From positions 744,001 to 808,000 of the forward strand of contig PUDQ02000033.1 in assembly GCA_002964805.2 (NCBI GenBank): a stretch of DNA of 64,000 bases, given 5' to 3'. Below, piece after piece: positions 47,252 to 57,217 of the stretch (position 1 is its first letter; each line of letters opens with the position of its first letter). The DNA is from Trametes villosa (Eukaryota > Basidiomycota > Agaricomycetes > Polyporales > Polyporaceae). Both the position numbers and the translations under genes were made by a program. Under the pieces are notes generated by a model. That model was not told the DNA's origin, searched no databases, and saw only the letters and a program-made list of their open reading frames with translations.

Positions 47252-47298
47252 CCGGGGACTCTGACGCAGTCCCAGAGCCCCCGGCACCACAAGGGACT
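47239..47298 (+). promoter_or_regulatory. -1 ribosomal frameshift signal at gag/pol junction
   Basis: The slippery heptamer G GGA AAA (47239-47245) is in the correct phase relative to gag. After a 5-nt spacer, 47251-47257 (GCCGGGG) pairs with 47279-47285 (CCCCGGC) and 47259-47263 (CTCTG) with 47273-47277 (CAGAG): a 12-bp stem with one A.C mismatch and a 9-nt loop. Loop bases AGTCC (47268-47272) can also pair with GGACT (47294-47298), giving an H-type pseudoknot. The pol frame is open from 47224 and is the -1 frame. Confidence 0.8.
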
Positions 47299-50200
47299 CA
47301 GGCACCCGCGCCCGGGGCTCCAACGCACGTCCGTCTCGCCAACGGCGTGTGGTTTCCCAAGCCTGTAGGCGCTCCTAAATACTCTCTTTCTTCTCATGTA
47401 CACGCTTCGCAATCGTCTTTCGATCATTTCTTCCTCTCTATTTCTCTCGACTTCCCTAACAGAAAACCCATCCGCACGTACGCCCTCGTGGACTGCGGGG
47501 CTACGGCGTCTTGCATCTCTCTATCTTTCGCTAATCGATATGGACTCCCGCGCCGTCTGAAGGACGAGCCTGTACCAATAACCGCAGTAGACGACCGCCC
47601 GATCGCGACGGGTCTGGTCACTCACGACGTCATCACGTCTCTTCGTTTACAGGACCACGCAGAGATGATCGCCCTCGGCATCGTCTCTGTCCCGTACCCG
47701 GTCATCCTGGGTATGGACTGGCTTCAGCGTCACAACCCGAGCATCGACTGGGCGAAGCGTCAGCTCGCTCTGTCGTGCTGTGGCGCCAACCCCTCGTTTC
47801 CCGTATCGGCGTTGGGAAAAGGCCGAGGTCTTGCCCCATCGCCCTCCTTCGTCTCCTCGTTTCACGCTTGCGCTGCGACGTCGGTTGGTCTAGGCTTAGG
47901 TCTTAACGGCCGCGTCCTCGCACCCGCTCGACCCGACACCATAACGCGCTCCGATCAAGCGACGCACTCGCCTCACGCTCGAGGCGTCTCGTACTCGTCT
48001 TCGACAACTCTCCCTTGGCATGCCCCTCGACTCTCGCTTCCCCCGTTTCCACGCCCTCGTTCTCCGCTCGAGTCCGGCATTGGCCGAGGTCAAACCGGCT
48101 CCGCCTCGTTCACTCCCGTCTCGCTCCCCGCACCCGACAAACCTCCACCATGTCCACCGACAACACCTCCTACACTCGACATCGCTTTCATCAACTCGGC
48201 GCGCTTTCGAAAGCACGCCCGCAACAATCCCTCCGCCATCCTCTGGTATCACCCCGAGGGCACACGCAGCTACACTATTGCTGCTGCCTCCCTTGCAGCA
48301 ACGTCCACGCTCCCTGCCGACTCAATCCCTCCTGACCCTCCTGACCCTTCCGACTCTTCGACACCCACTGACGACTATCTCCGCCACGTTCCCGCAAAGT
48401 ACCATGACTTTGCTTCGGTCTTCTCGCCAGTCGACGTCGAGAACCTGCCACCTCACCGGCCGGGTTTCGACGCAGCTATCGAACTCGAGGACGGCAAGAC
48501 ACCCCCATTCGGTCCCTTGTATCACCTCTCCCAGCACGAGCGTGAGGTTCTCTTCGACTACGTCGAGACGAACCTCCGCAAGGGCTTCATCCGACGCTCC
48601 ACCTCCCCTGCCGCTTCTCCCGTCCTCTTCGTGCGCAAGAAGACTGGCGAGCTACGCCTGTGCGTAGACTATCGCAGTCTGAATGCGATCACGAAGAAGA
48701 ATCGGTACCCGCTTCCGCTCGTCGACGATCTCCTCGACCGCGTCCAGGGTTGTAAGGTGTTCTCGGTCCTCGACCTGAAGAATGCCTTCAATCTGATCCG
48801 CATTCGGGAGGGAGACGAATGGAAGACCGCGTTTCGGACTCACCTCGGACTCTTTGAGTATCTCGTTATGCCTTTTGGTCTTACTAACGCGCCCGGCATC
48901 TTTCAAGGCTTCATTCAGGACACGTTGCGCGACCTCCTTGACGTCGTGTGCGTCGTCTACATTGACGACATACTGATCTTCTCTCGCTCCCAGGAGGAAC
49001 ACGAGCACCACGTCCGTTTGGTGCTCGAACGGCTTCGCGCGGCTGGCCTCTTTGCCAATGCCAAGAAGTGCGTCTTCGAGCAGTCGGAAGTCGAATATCT
49101 CGGCTACCTTCTCAGCTCCGAAGGCATCAAGATGCACCCGCGCAAGCTCGAGACAGTCGCCGATTGGCCTCTGCCGGCGTCTGTTAAAGACGTCCAGTCT
49201 TTCCTTGGATTCACTAACTTCTATCGCCGATTCATAGACGGTTACGCACGCATTGTCCTGCCGCTTAACGCGCTCACCAAGAAGGACAAGCGCGGCGACC
49301 CGTTCATGTTGACACCAGCCGCTCATGACGCGTTCATAGCGCTGAAGCGTGCGTTCACGGTGTCACCCGTTTTGCATCACTTCGACCCTTCTCTTCCTTC
49401 GACTCTCGCTACTGACGCTTCGGATTTTGCTATCGCAGGTGTTCTCCATCAGCCTGACTCCGATGGCTACCTGCATCCGGTCGCATACTTCTCTCGGAAG
49501 CTCTCGCCTGCGGAGATCAACTACGAGGTGTACGACAAGGAGCTCTTAGCCATCGTTGAGTCTTTCCGCGACATGCGCGCATGGCTGATCGGGACGGACC
49601 CGCCAGTATCCGTCGTCTCCGATCATAAAAATCTTGAGTATTTTATGTCTTCTCGCGTTCTCAACCGGCGACAAGCACGCTGGTCTATGTTTCTTTCTGA
49701 GTTTAATTTTCGTTTGGATTACGCTCCGGGTCTTCGGAACCCTGCGGATGCGCCCTCGAGACGTCCCGACTTCGCGCCTCGAGAGGGGGATGACGTCCTC
49801 CGTACTAATGAGAAAGTCCTACTTACACCCTTGCACACACAGCGACTTTCAAGCGCTCCGTCTCCCGTCCACGTCAACGCCTTCACGACTCTATCCCTCG
49901 ACAACTCCGGGTTCGCCGAGCGCTACAAGTCTGCTGTCCGTTCGGACGCGACGTGGCGTGACGCAATATCCCGAGGTGATGAGTCGTTCAAGCTCGAAGG
50001 CAACCTGGTCTACCATCACGACCGACTCTACATCCCGCCCTCTATGCGCCACGACATCCTTCGCTCCCGCCACGACTCACCACTCTCTGGTCACCCTGGA
50101 CGAGCGCGCACCCTCGCATTCGTTCAGCGCGACTACTCGTGGCCCGGTCTAGCCACGTTCGTGCGCAATTATGTTCGCGCGTGCGACGTGTGCGGCCGGA

Positions 50201-51636
50201 TCAAGATGCCACGACACAAGCCCTTCGGACTCCTACGTCCACTCGACATCCCCGACCGTCCTTGGCGTTCAATTTCCATGGACCATATCGTTAAGCTCCC
50301 TCTTTCTCATGGTTATGATTCGATTTGGGTTGTCTGCGACCGTCTCACACGCTACGCACATTTCATCCCGTGCAAGGAGTCGCTCGACGCTCCCGGTTTC
50401 GCATGGTTGTTCCTCGACCGTGTGTTCCGATATCATGGCCTCCCCGAGTCAATCGTTTCTGATCGGGGCTCGGTCTTCATCTCCGCGTTCTGGAAGGCAC
50501 TGACATCTCTTCTTCAAGTTCAGCTCAAGCACTCGACCGCATATCATCCACAGACGGACGGCCTCACGGAGCGTACGAATCAAACCCTTGAGACGTACCT
50601 CCGGGCCTATGTCTCGTATCAACAGGATGATTGGGTCGATTACTTGCCTCTCGCAGAGTTCGCGTTCAACAACCACGTGAACTCCTCGACGAAGCAGACT
50701 CCCTTCCACGCCGCATTCGGTTTCCACCCCACTTTCGAGCCTCATCTCACCGACTCCGCCGTCCCCGCTGCCGCCGACTTAGCAACGCGCCTGGCTCGTC
50801 TTCATGACGAGTTGCGCGCCGAGCTCAAGGAAGCGCAGTCCCGTCAAGCTCGGTACTACAACGAGCGTGTCGCCGACTCGCCCCGCTACCAACCCGACCA
50901 ACTCGTCTGGCTGCTACGTCGCCACATCAAGACGACACGCCCGTCCGACAAGCTAGACCACCGACGCCTCGGACCCTTCCCTATTGACCACGCCGTCTCC
51001 GACCACGCCTATCGCCTTCGTCTACCACCCTATCTTTCCCGTCTACATCCCGTCTTTCACGTCTCTCTTCTCGAACCTTACCACGACCCCTCCGAATTCC
51101 ACCCACACGCATCTCCCTCTCCTTTCCAACTCGCCGATGACGATCCCACCATTATCCATTCAATCCTCGACTCCCGCAAGCTTGGTCAACGTTACGAGTA
51201 CCTCGTACGTTGGCAAGGCCTGTCACCTGACGAGGACTCCTGGGTACCCCTCTCCGACATCCCGACCACTGCCAACGAGCTCGTCGAACGCTTCCACCGC
51301 CGACACCCTCGTGCTCCCCATCCTCCACGCTCCCTCCTCGACCACTCCGCTCATTCCTCGCTCAATGATACTAATGATTCTATTTCGTCCCCTTCTGCTA
51401 TACAGATGCCCGTCGTCCCGTCGTCCACGCCCGACATGCCCGCTGCTCCCCTCGAATCCGCGCCGCCCGCCGTCGCTCCCGCCGTGCCCGCTCGCCTCGC
51501 CATCCCGTCCGCTGCCCCGCGTCCTCCCTCACCGCCGTCCGTCCGCGCCGATCCGCGTGTCGAGTACACGCCGCCGTCGTCGACAACGCTCCGTTCTGGA
51601 CGCGTGTCGCGACCGCCGCCTCGTCCTGACGCGTGA
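47245..51636 (+). CDS. pol: Retrotransposon Pol (PR-RT-RH-IN-chromodomain), read by -1 frameshift
   Basis: Frame open from 47224 with no upstream ATG; translated presumably as Gag-Pol (about 1,854 aa in all). Protease: ALVDCGATAS, Asp at 47491. RT: CVDYRSLNAITKKNRYPLP, VLDLKNAFNLIRI, YIDDILIFSRS (YIDD at 48958). RNase H: LATDASDFAIAGVL, YEVYDKELLAIV, VVSDHKNLEYF. Integrase: HHCC finger (H...H...CDVCG), then catalytic Asp in SMDHIV, Asp in VSDRGS and Glu in TDGLTERTNQ. The module with LGPFPIDHAV is GPY/F-like. Chromodomain: YEYLVRWQGLSPDEDSWVP at about 51196-51252. All catalytic residues I looked for are present, so the element may be autonomous. Confidence 0.95.
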   Translation, partial: SLAGDSDAVPEPPAPQGTQAPAPGAPTHVRLANGVWFPKPVGAPKYSLSSHVHASQSSFDHFFLSISLDFPNRKPIRTYALVDCGATASCISLSFANRYGLPRRLKDEPVPITAVDDRPIATGLVTHDVITSLRLQDHAEMIALGIVSVPYPVILGMDWLQRHNPSIDWAKRQLALSCCGANPSFPVSALGKGRGLAPSPSFVSSFHACAATSVGLGLGLNGRVLAPARPDTITRSDQATHSPHARGVSYSSSTTLPWHAPRLSLPPFPRPRSPLESGIGRGQTGSASFTPVSLPAPDKPPPCPPTTPPTLDIAFINSARFRKHARNNPSAILWYHPEGTRSYTIAAASLAATSTLPADSIPPDPPDPSDSSTPTDDYLRHVPAKYHDFASVFSPVDVENLPPHRPGFDAAIELEDGKTPPFGPLYHLSQHEREVLFDYVETNLRKGFIRRSTSPAASPVLFVRKKTGELRLCVDYRSLNAITKKNRYPLPLVDDLLDRVQGCKVFSVLDLKNAFNLIRIREGDEWKTAFRTHLGLFEYLVMPFGLTNAPGIFQGFIQDTLRDLLDVVCVVYIDDILIFSRSQEEHEHHVRLVLERLRAAGLFANAKKCVFEQSEVEYLGYLLSSEGIKMHPRKLETVADWPLPASVKDVQSFLGFTNFYRRFIDGYARIVLPLNALTKKDKRGDPFMLTPAAHDAFIALKRAFTVSPVLHHFDPSLPSTLATDASDFAIAGVLHQPDSDGYLHPVAYFSRKLSPAEINYEVYDKELLAIVESFRDMRAWLIGTDPPVSVVSDHKNLEYFMSSRVLNRRQARWSMFLSEFNFRLDYAPGLRNPADAPSRRPDFAPREGDDVLRTNEKVLLTPLHTQRLSSAPSPVHVNAFTTLSLDNSGFAERYKSAVRSDATWRDAISRGDESFKLEGNLVYHHDRLYIPPSMRHDILRSRHDSPLSGHPGRARTLAFVQRDYSWPGLATFVRNYVRACDVCGRIKMPRHKPFGLLRPLDIPDRPWRSISMDHIVKLPLSHGYDSIWVVCDRLTRYAHFIPCKESLDAPGFAWLFLDRVFRYHGLPESIVSDRGSVFISAFWKALTSLLQVQLKHSTAYHPQTDGLTERTNQTLETYLRAYVSYQQDDWVDYLPLAEFAFNNHVNSSTKQTPFHAAFGFHPTFEPHLTDSAVPAAADLATRLARLHDELRAELKEAQSRQARYYNERVADSPRYQPDQLVWLLRRHIKTTRPSDKLDHRRLGPFPIDHAVSDHAYRLRLPPYLSRLHPVFHVSLLEPYHDPSEFHPHASPSPFQLADDDPTIIHSILDSRKLGQRYEYLVRWQGLSPDEDSWVPLSDIPTTANELVERFHRRHPRAPHPPRSLLDHSAHSSLNDTNDSISSPSAIQMPVVPSSTPDMPAAPLESAPPAVAPAVPARLAIPSAAPRPPSPPSVRADPRVEYTPPSSTTLRSGRVSRPPPRPDA

Positions 51637-51809
51637 CGTCCGGGTGTTGAGACCGGAGTCGCACTTGCGCAGGCGAGGTCGCGCGCATGTCTCGGGGTGC
51701 TGCCTGTCGCTGGGGACCCGTTTCGTGTCGTCGCGCTCTCCCGAGGACAGCCGTGTCGTGCCGAGTGTCGCCAGTTGCTGGGGCTCGTTTGCGCCGCGTA
51801 CTCGCCCTT

Positions 51810-51822
51810 GAGGAGGAGGTAG
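51810..51822 (+). promoter_or_regulatory. Polypurine tract
   Basis: GAGGAGGAGGTAG immediately precedes the 3' LTR; the plus-strand DNA primer of LTR elements. Confidence 0.85.
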
Positions 51823-52153
51823 TGTAATGGCGCGAGCCATTGCACGAGCCTCAGGACTCGTTTCGATACGTTCGCTCGATTAGGACTTGTGTTTGTATCT
51901 GTTTGTATCACGCGCTCCCGCTCCTTCCGCCTCGACCAGCGTACGGTACGAGCCGCGCCACCAGCATCATGTAGCACGATCGGCTCATATACTATGGCCC
52001 TCGCCGTCTTGTACCCTCGTCTGGTCAACAACGTTCCTTCACGCCCCCGCTCGCTCTCGCTTCCTCGCTCGAACTCGCTAGGCCCTGCTTGCATCGTAAC
52101 ACGCCCGCGGCCTCCCGCTCGACTCGACCCGCTCCTCGACGCGTGCCGTTACA
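51823..52153 (+). repeat. 3' LTR
   Basis: 331 bp, identical by eye to the 5' LTR. Confidence 0.96.
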
Positions 52154-52158
52154 CTACC
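52154..52158. repeat. Target-site duplication, right copy (CTACC)
   Basis: Matches the five bases before the 5' LTR. Confidence 0.92.
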
Positions 52159-52468
52159 CAATTGAAGTAGTTTGAACGTCGACGTCTGCGTACGCATTGC
52201 TCCAGTGCTCGAGCTCCCTCAAGCAGTCATAGATATTGACAGCGAGACGCTACTAGAAGCAGGGTACAGGTTATCCGAGATGGGAGGCGGTTACCGAATA
52301 TGTTCCGATGTCATGATAGGACATGCACGCGCCGCTGGGGATTCTACTACTATTGGCATCTTCGCATTTCCGACAATGTTGGAGGCTACAACGTATACAA
52401 ATACAACATATGACGCAGGAATACCGGGGCCGAATAAACATACATCTATAAATTACAGTCTACGCCCT
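52159..52468. other. Spacer between 3' LTR and DUF6533 gene B
   Basis: 310 bp, AT-richer than the surroundings. It is the 3' flank of gene B; no feature seen. Confidence 0.5.
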
Positions 52469-54130
52469 TCAGATCAACTTCAGAGGCTTGTGGTACCAAT
52501 CCTTCGGCGGCACAGGCGGAGGAAGCCCGTCCTCGGTCGATGCCCGTTTCGTGATATCGATGATATCGTCGTCGAAGCTGCCCTCTGTATCTGTGTCGTC
52601 CTGTGCCCGGATCGCAGATGAGAGGAGGCTCATATGTACGATGAGCATTCGAAGGCACTCACACTGCCACTTCGGCTGAGGACAAACCGGAGAGTGGTAG
52701 GCCGCGCAGAGGGTAGCGTCGTCATCCACTCCTGAGACTGCAAGTCGTCGAGATCGAAGTAGAAGCGCGAAATTAGGATGGGGGTGAATCTACGGCAGGA
52801 GCGAAAAGGTGAGCGCGGTAAAACAGCGGGCGGAGTGCCGGACGACGTACACATTGGTGAACTGGAGAACTATAGAGTATGTGTCGATTTCCGCGAACGT
52901 AAAGACGATCTGCAGGACGTTCAAGGAGAAGAGCACGCTACAAGAAGCTTAGCTAGTGCTCTAGATGGGGAGACAGAATTCGAAGCGCGACGCACCCAAA
53001 GTACATGATGCCCTCTCTCAGTATCAGAGCCATGAAGGATGTTTGAGAGCTCATTTGGATACTCGAGCGACCCTTGTTCCATGTGTTCATCCATGTCACA
53101 ATGATCACAACGGCCTCGGAAGCCGTCAGGCAGCCTCGCGTAGTCACACTGACTGTGTTGGGTTTCTCGTTGGCTAATGCGAAGGCTAGAGACGAACGAC
53201 AAAGAACGTACGGCTAGAAATCAAGTCAGCGATGCGGATCGGCTCCACTGTTGAGAATAAACGGACCTTTGAAAGGTAGCCGGCGACATATTGCTGCTTG
53301 CCATACAGTTGAGTTCCGGCGTGAAGATATCTAGGATTTGTGCCTCCAGGTACTACGGATTGTCGTAGCGTTAGCTACCAGTGTGTGGTTCACACGAAAC
53401 TAAGTATAGGCACGCACTATATTGGTGCCCACGGGGACCAAGGCAAGCAATACGACCACTAGGGTGACGATCCGATTGTGGTTACTGATGGCATATATGC
53501 GTAGACCGGAGAATGCTGCGGCAAAATCAGGGTAAGTCTTTGTGCGTGTCCCGACACAGCGACATACCGGCCCAGACTCCGTAGAGTATCACTGTGAGCG
53601 TGTCCGCCATGTATGTGAGGGCCTCGCAGCTGAAAGCAAAATATCAGGGTCTCTTCATGCTTTGATTGCGTTCGGATTCCACTGACCCCTGCAACACGTG
53701 GGTTAGCCTACGCCAGAGTTAGGAAGAGCTGTCACCTACGATGAAATTGCTGGCTGGAAGCAAAGGGGCCAAAGACAGCAGGAACTGAAAGAGCGACAGG
53801 TATCGGTTGAGCAAACAAATTGCCCTGGCCGCCGAGAGCTTGCGGCCCCAGGCGAGGCGGACTTCGCAGTCGAAAGTAATGAGATAGTCGAAAAGAAGGA
53901 CGACTACGTATGCCGTCAAGATGAGTTCCAGCATTGAAAGCCGAGAAAGCGCACCGAAAGCGGCCAGGTTGACATAATTTATGGGCCGACTGCGTTGAGG
54001 GGAATAGTGAGTATACACGCTTCGAACAAGCTCGGATACGTTCTCGAGTCACTCACTACTCCAGCATGACCTCTGCGACTTCCTCCGCCAGCTCCCACTG
54101 GGAGTCGGAGCCGTCCGTTGTCGCGTTCAT
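52469..54130 (-). CDS. DUF6533 multi-pass membrane protein, paralogue B
   Basis: Start 54130 (MNATTDGSDSQWELAEE), exon 1 ending LEY before GTGAGT, then RPINYVNLAAF, a 50-nt intron (GTGCGC..ACGTAG) and VVLLFDYLITFDCEVRLAWGRK...ICLLNRYLSLFQFLLSLAPLLP, the DUF6533 signature. Later exons: CEALTYMADTLTVILYGVWA, AFSGLRIYAISNHNRIVTLVVVLLALVPVGTNI, EAVVIIVTWMNTW, ILISRFYFDLDDLQ, and an acidic Pro-rich tail ending DWYHKPLKLI. Position and phase of introns match gene A, so the pair arose by tandem duplication; the FSGLRIYA exon is more than half identical between them. Function unknown; a receptor-like or transporter-like role would be guesswork. Confidence 0.78.
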
Positions 54131-55056
54131 GCCGCGCTGCGGGAAGAGGGACAAGAGACCAAGAAGTCCGTGGGGAGTACCCGCGCCGAGCTCATTCGCT
54201 TAAGTATCAGTATGCAGTGCCACTATTTGTTGGTTCCCTAGACTTGAAGACCGAGCGAGGGGTACGAGCATACAGTGCATCACCGTCAATGCGGTGTGAT
54301 ATTCCATGTCAGTTCCCTGCCACGGCCTGCGAATAGCTGGACTACATTTCCCGGTACACATGTCTATATTGATGCATGCTCCCGGGAGTCGGGCGACCGA
54401 TATGTCTATCATGTCCTCCGTCGTGCGTCCTCTGCAATGGAGGAGCAGTGGCGAGCTACGGTTCGCGACCGAAGGGCCGCAGAGGAGACACCGGCCTGTA
54501 TTTAGTGATGAGCGTATCAGGGCCCGGTATATTACCATGCGCCTTGTAGGACAGGATGCGGATATACATCACTTCGCTGTCAAAGCCGCAGGCCAACCAT
54601 CAGCGGGCGGGCGCTGGAATCCTATGCCTGGGAGGGCGGAAGCACCGGCCTCCTTTGCGCTGGTTGGCTGTAGCAGCGTCCATTCGCCGAACAGCCCGTA
54701 GTGGAGACGGCGAGCCAATAGGCTCGCAGTGCAGTTCCCTGCCCAGGTGGGAGTCGCCCACATCTGCTCAACAGGACTACAGCAGTGAGGATAAGCGAGA
54801 TAAACATACATTAACTAGTATAACTCTCACCATCGTACTGCTCGCAATCGAGTAACATGGGCATACGCTATCACATAGGCACATACCGAGAGCAGGACGT
54901 GCAGTGATACGATTTCAGAGCTGTGAGCGACTCGGACCCGGGCGTGACGGTAGAGACTCGAAAGCTCATTGCATCATGATCAATGCAAGATGGCGTAGCG
55001 TAGAGTCACCGAATGCGCAGCGACGATATTAATAAATGCAGCCTTCCTCTCTACAA
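54131..55056. other. Gene-poor region upstream of DUF6533 gene B
   Basis: 926 bp. Small ORFs (for example 54306-54701) carry no recognisable sequence. A weak inverted similarity between about 54588 and 54670 (AGGCCAACCATCAGCG versus CGCTGGTTGGCT) was noted. Otherwise nothing. Confidence 0.45.
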
Positions 55057-55151
55057 GACACGATGGCCGAGTGGTTAAGGCGACAGATTCGAATGAAGTT
55101 CGTAACATCTGTTTCGGTCTCCGAGCGTAGGTTCAAGTCCTACTCGTGTCG
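55057..55151 (+). tRNA. tRNA-Ser(CGA) with a 13-nt intron
   Basis: Acceptor GACACGA pairs with TCGTGTC, discriminator G at 55151. D arm GCCGAGTGGTTAAGGC; anticodon stem ACAGA/TCTGT; loop TTCGAA with anticodon CGA at 55090-55092. The intron 55094-55106 starts after position 37, and its GTTCG can pair with the anticodon. Long variable arm TCGGTCTCCGA identifies a class II tRNA-Ser; T arm GTAGG TTCAAGT CCTAC. A box TGGCCGAGTGG, B box GGTTCAAGTCC, terminator TTTT at 55152-55155. Mature length 82 nt before CCA. It decodes UCG. Confidence 0.95.
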
Positions 55152-55758
55152 TTTTAATTTTGCTTAATCTTTACTCGGAGGTGTTGTGCATCGGGACCTC
55201 AAGCTGCTATAGAGCTAGAACTCCGAGGGAATGCAACGCGCAGGTAGTATGCGCTCGGAGTCGTATGAGTGGCTGTGCTACGTTGCGGGCGTCTATGGCA
55301 GCTTAGGAGCGCGTGCCTCGACGTGACAACTTGTTATCCGAATCGATCTGCTTTCTCTACGGGTAGCTTGCGCAGCCTGGTCTTGCGATAGTTTGACTGG
55401 TGTGAAATTGCTTTGCAACGGCTGGCCGTACCACATCCATGAAGCACGGCGTTTTGGGTCGGCTGTGGATCGTTTTCTTCGGCCAGCTCGACTCAAGTCA
55501 AGTCATCGATCGGACCCGGCTTTCGTAAGGATAGTGGCGCTTCTCCGAAGTTGTCGTGATTCTTGCACAGAGCCTCTCATGATGGTGGGACATGCGGCAT
55601 TCAATGCTGCTCGTCGGCCGATAGCCACCAGTATATATAGATCCCGCGCCCTCAACGCCCAAGGTCTATTATCTGCTTCTGGCGTTGGTCCTGCGAGCTA
55701 TAACAGGGCTCAGCTTCATCGCAACATCCTCCAATCGCTTCCGGCCTCCCAACGACCG
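55152..55758 (+). promoter_or_regulatory. Methyltransferase upstream region with strong TATA box
   Basis: The TATATATA at 55632-55639 is the clearest TATA box in the window; it predicts transcription from about 55665. That places the in-frame upstream ATGs (55393, 55580) outside the mRNA and supports 55759 as the start. Confidence 0.6.
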
Positions 55759-56879
55759 ATGTCCACCGTGCACGCAGTCGCGAAAGAGGGTTTCGGCACT
55801 GGCACGAACGAACTCTACGATCGGTAGGATCCTTTCTTGATATGGCTGTCCTGCGGATCCGTTTATAGAGCAAGCGCAGCGCGCGGCCGTCGTACCAGGC
55901 CAATGCCCTCGCCCACATCCGCAAGGCAGTTCGGGGCTCCCCTCCCCTCAATGTAGTCGAGTAAGGCTCACCGAATCCCCATGCTTGCGCAACCAGAAGC
56001 TTACCATCTTATCCTCGCCTCAGGATCGGCTCGGGCACTGGCATCTTCACCCGCGCCCTGCTCGCGCACCCCGATTGGGCCAACTCTATCAAGGAGCTGG
56101 TCGCTATCGAGCCCAGCGAGGGCATGCGCAAGGTCTTCACGGAGACCGTCACCGATCCGCGTGTGTCCGCCCAGGAGGGCACCTTCGACACGACCGGCAT
56201 CCCAGACGGATGGGCGGACCTCGTTGTCATTGCGCAGGTGCGGCGACCCCGCAACAGCGACGCGTCCATCCTGGCGGCGCGCGCTGGCACGTCTTGTCGC
56301 GCACGTCCATCTGACTTACGCTTCTTCTCTGCGTGATGCAGGCGTTCCATTGGTGCCCGGACTACGACAAGGCCGTCGCCGAGTTCGCGCGCGTCCTGAA
56401 GCCCGAGGGCATCGTTGCCTTCATCTGGAACTTGGAAGATCGGTGCGTGGCGCGTTCCCGACTGGCACCAGGAGCTGGGAACTTGAACGCTCATCTGCAT
56501 CTGTTCCATCGTCGCTAGCAACCGCGCGGCGTGGGTGGCCCAGCTGCGTGACCGCATTGAGCGGCACGAAGGCGGGACGCCGCAGTTCCGCCTCGAGCTC
56601 TGGCGCGCGGCGTTCAAGACGCCGTCGTACATCGCGAACTTCGAGCCGCAAGAGGAGAACGTGTGGGACTACGTCCTGCACGGCACCCGCGACATCGCCG
56701 TCAACCGCGCCAAGAGCAAGAGCTACATCGCTCTGCTGGGGCCGGAGGATAAGCAGAAGGTCGAAGACGATATCGACGCCATCCTGAAGCGCAAGGACGG
56801 ACTGGTGTGGATCGATGAGGAGAAGGGTATCTTCGAGTATCCCTACCAAACGTTCCTTGTGATCTCCAGGAAGAAGTGA
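55759..56879 (+). CDS. Class I SAM-dependent methyltransferase
   Basis: Start 55759 (MSTVHAVAKEGFGTGTNEL) chosen from the upstream TATA box. Introns fall after YDR, VVE, IAQ and LEDR. Motif I is VVEIGSGTGIFTRALL; AIEPSEGMRKVF carries the acidic residue for the SAM ribose; then GTFDTTGIPDGWADLVVIAQAFHW and ARVLKPEGIVAFIWN (methyltransferase type 11 pattern). The rest (AAWVAQLRDRIERHEGG...FEYPYQTFLVISRKK) resembles the fungal small-molecule methyltransferases related to yeast Crg1 and trans-aconitate methyltransferase. Substrate unknown. If transcription began further upstream, an N-terminal mitochondrial-like extension from 55580 would be possible. Confidence 0.85.
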
Positions 56880-57217
56880 ACGGGGAGGGCGCCCTACAAG
56901 TGACTATAGGAACGGATGGAAGTGTATCATAGATAACCAATGGCCGTGAACAGCCAACATTTCTAGACATTGCGTCTACTCATCTCTAGTGCACTGCGGG
57001 CGCAAAATAAGTTTGACTATTTCCGCCTGGTTCACTCGATAGTATCACACACGTCTAGAGAGATGCAAAGAATGGATTCAATGCGACGCTAAAGTAAGCA
57101 TGAGAGTGATCGTGATGTGCAACAAGACAGCAATGCCCGACATGAACCTATGATACAGATTACAGGGAATAAAACCTCTTCTCAGATCTACGCAAGCCCC
57201 AAACGTCCGCGAGTCGT
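56880..57217. other. Convergent 3' region, methyltransferase / HSP90
   Basis: 338 bp between two facing stops, AT-rich toward HSP90. Only 3' UTR sequence expected. Confidence 0.5.

Larger units (their letters stand above)
45586..52153 (+). mobile_element. Intact Ty3/gypsy chromovirus LTR retrotransposon (Tf1/sushi-like)
   Basis: 6,568 bp: 331-bp LTR, PBS, gag, pol (protease, RT, RNase H, integrase, GPY/F-type module, chromodomain), polypurine tract, 331-bp LTR, flanked by CTACC duplications. No stop or frameshift interrupts gag or pol apart from the programmed-type gag/pol junction. The two LTRs are identical when compared base by base by eye, so the insertion is recent. Order PR-RT-RH-IN-chromodomain, protease motif DCGA and the self-priming-type PBS point to the Tf1/sushi branch. 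It sits in the ~1-kb spacer between two tandem DUF6533 genes, on the opposite strand to both. Confidence 0.96.

Noticed and set aside
47347..47349. GTG as independent start of pol
   Set aside because: The pol frame is open 123 nt further upstream, without an ATG, and a -1 frameshift signal sits in the overlap with gag, which explains expression better.
54131..55056. Weak inverted similarity around 54588-54680 as a MITE or hairpin RNA
   Set aside because: Pairing is short and imperfect, with no terminal repeats or target duplication.
55393..55758. Longer N-terminus for the methyltransferase (starts at 55393 or 55580)
   Set aside because: A TATATATA box at 55632 lies downstream of both ATGs, so the mRNA probably begins later; the extension shows no conserved sequence.
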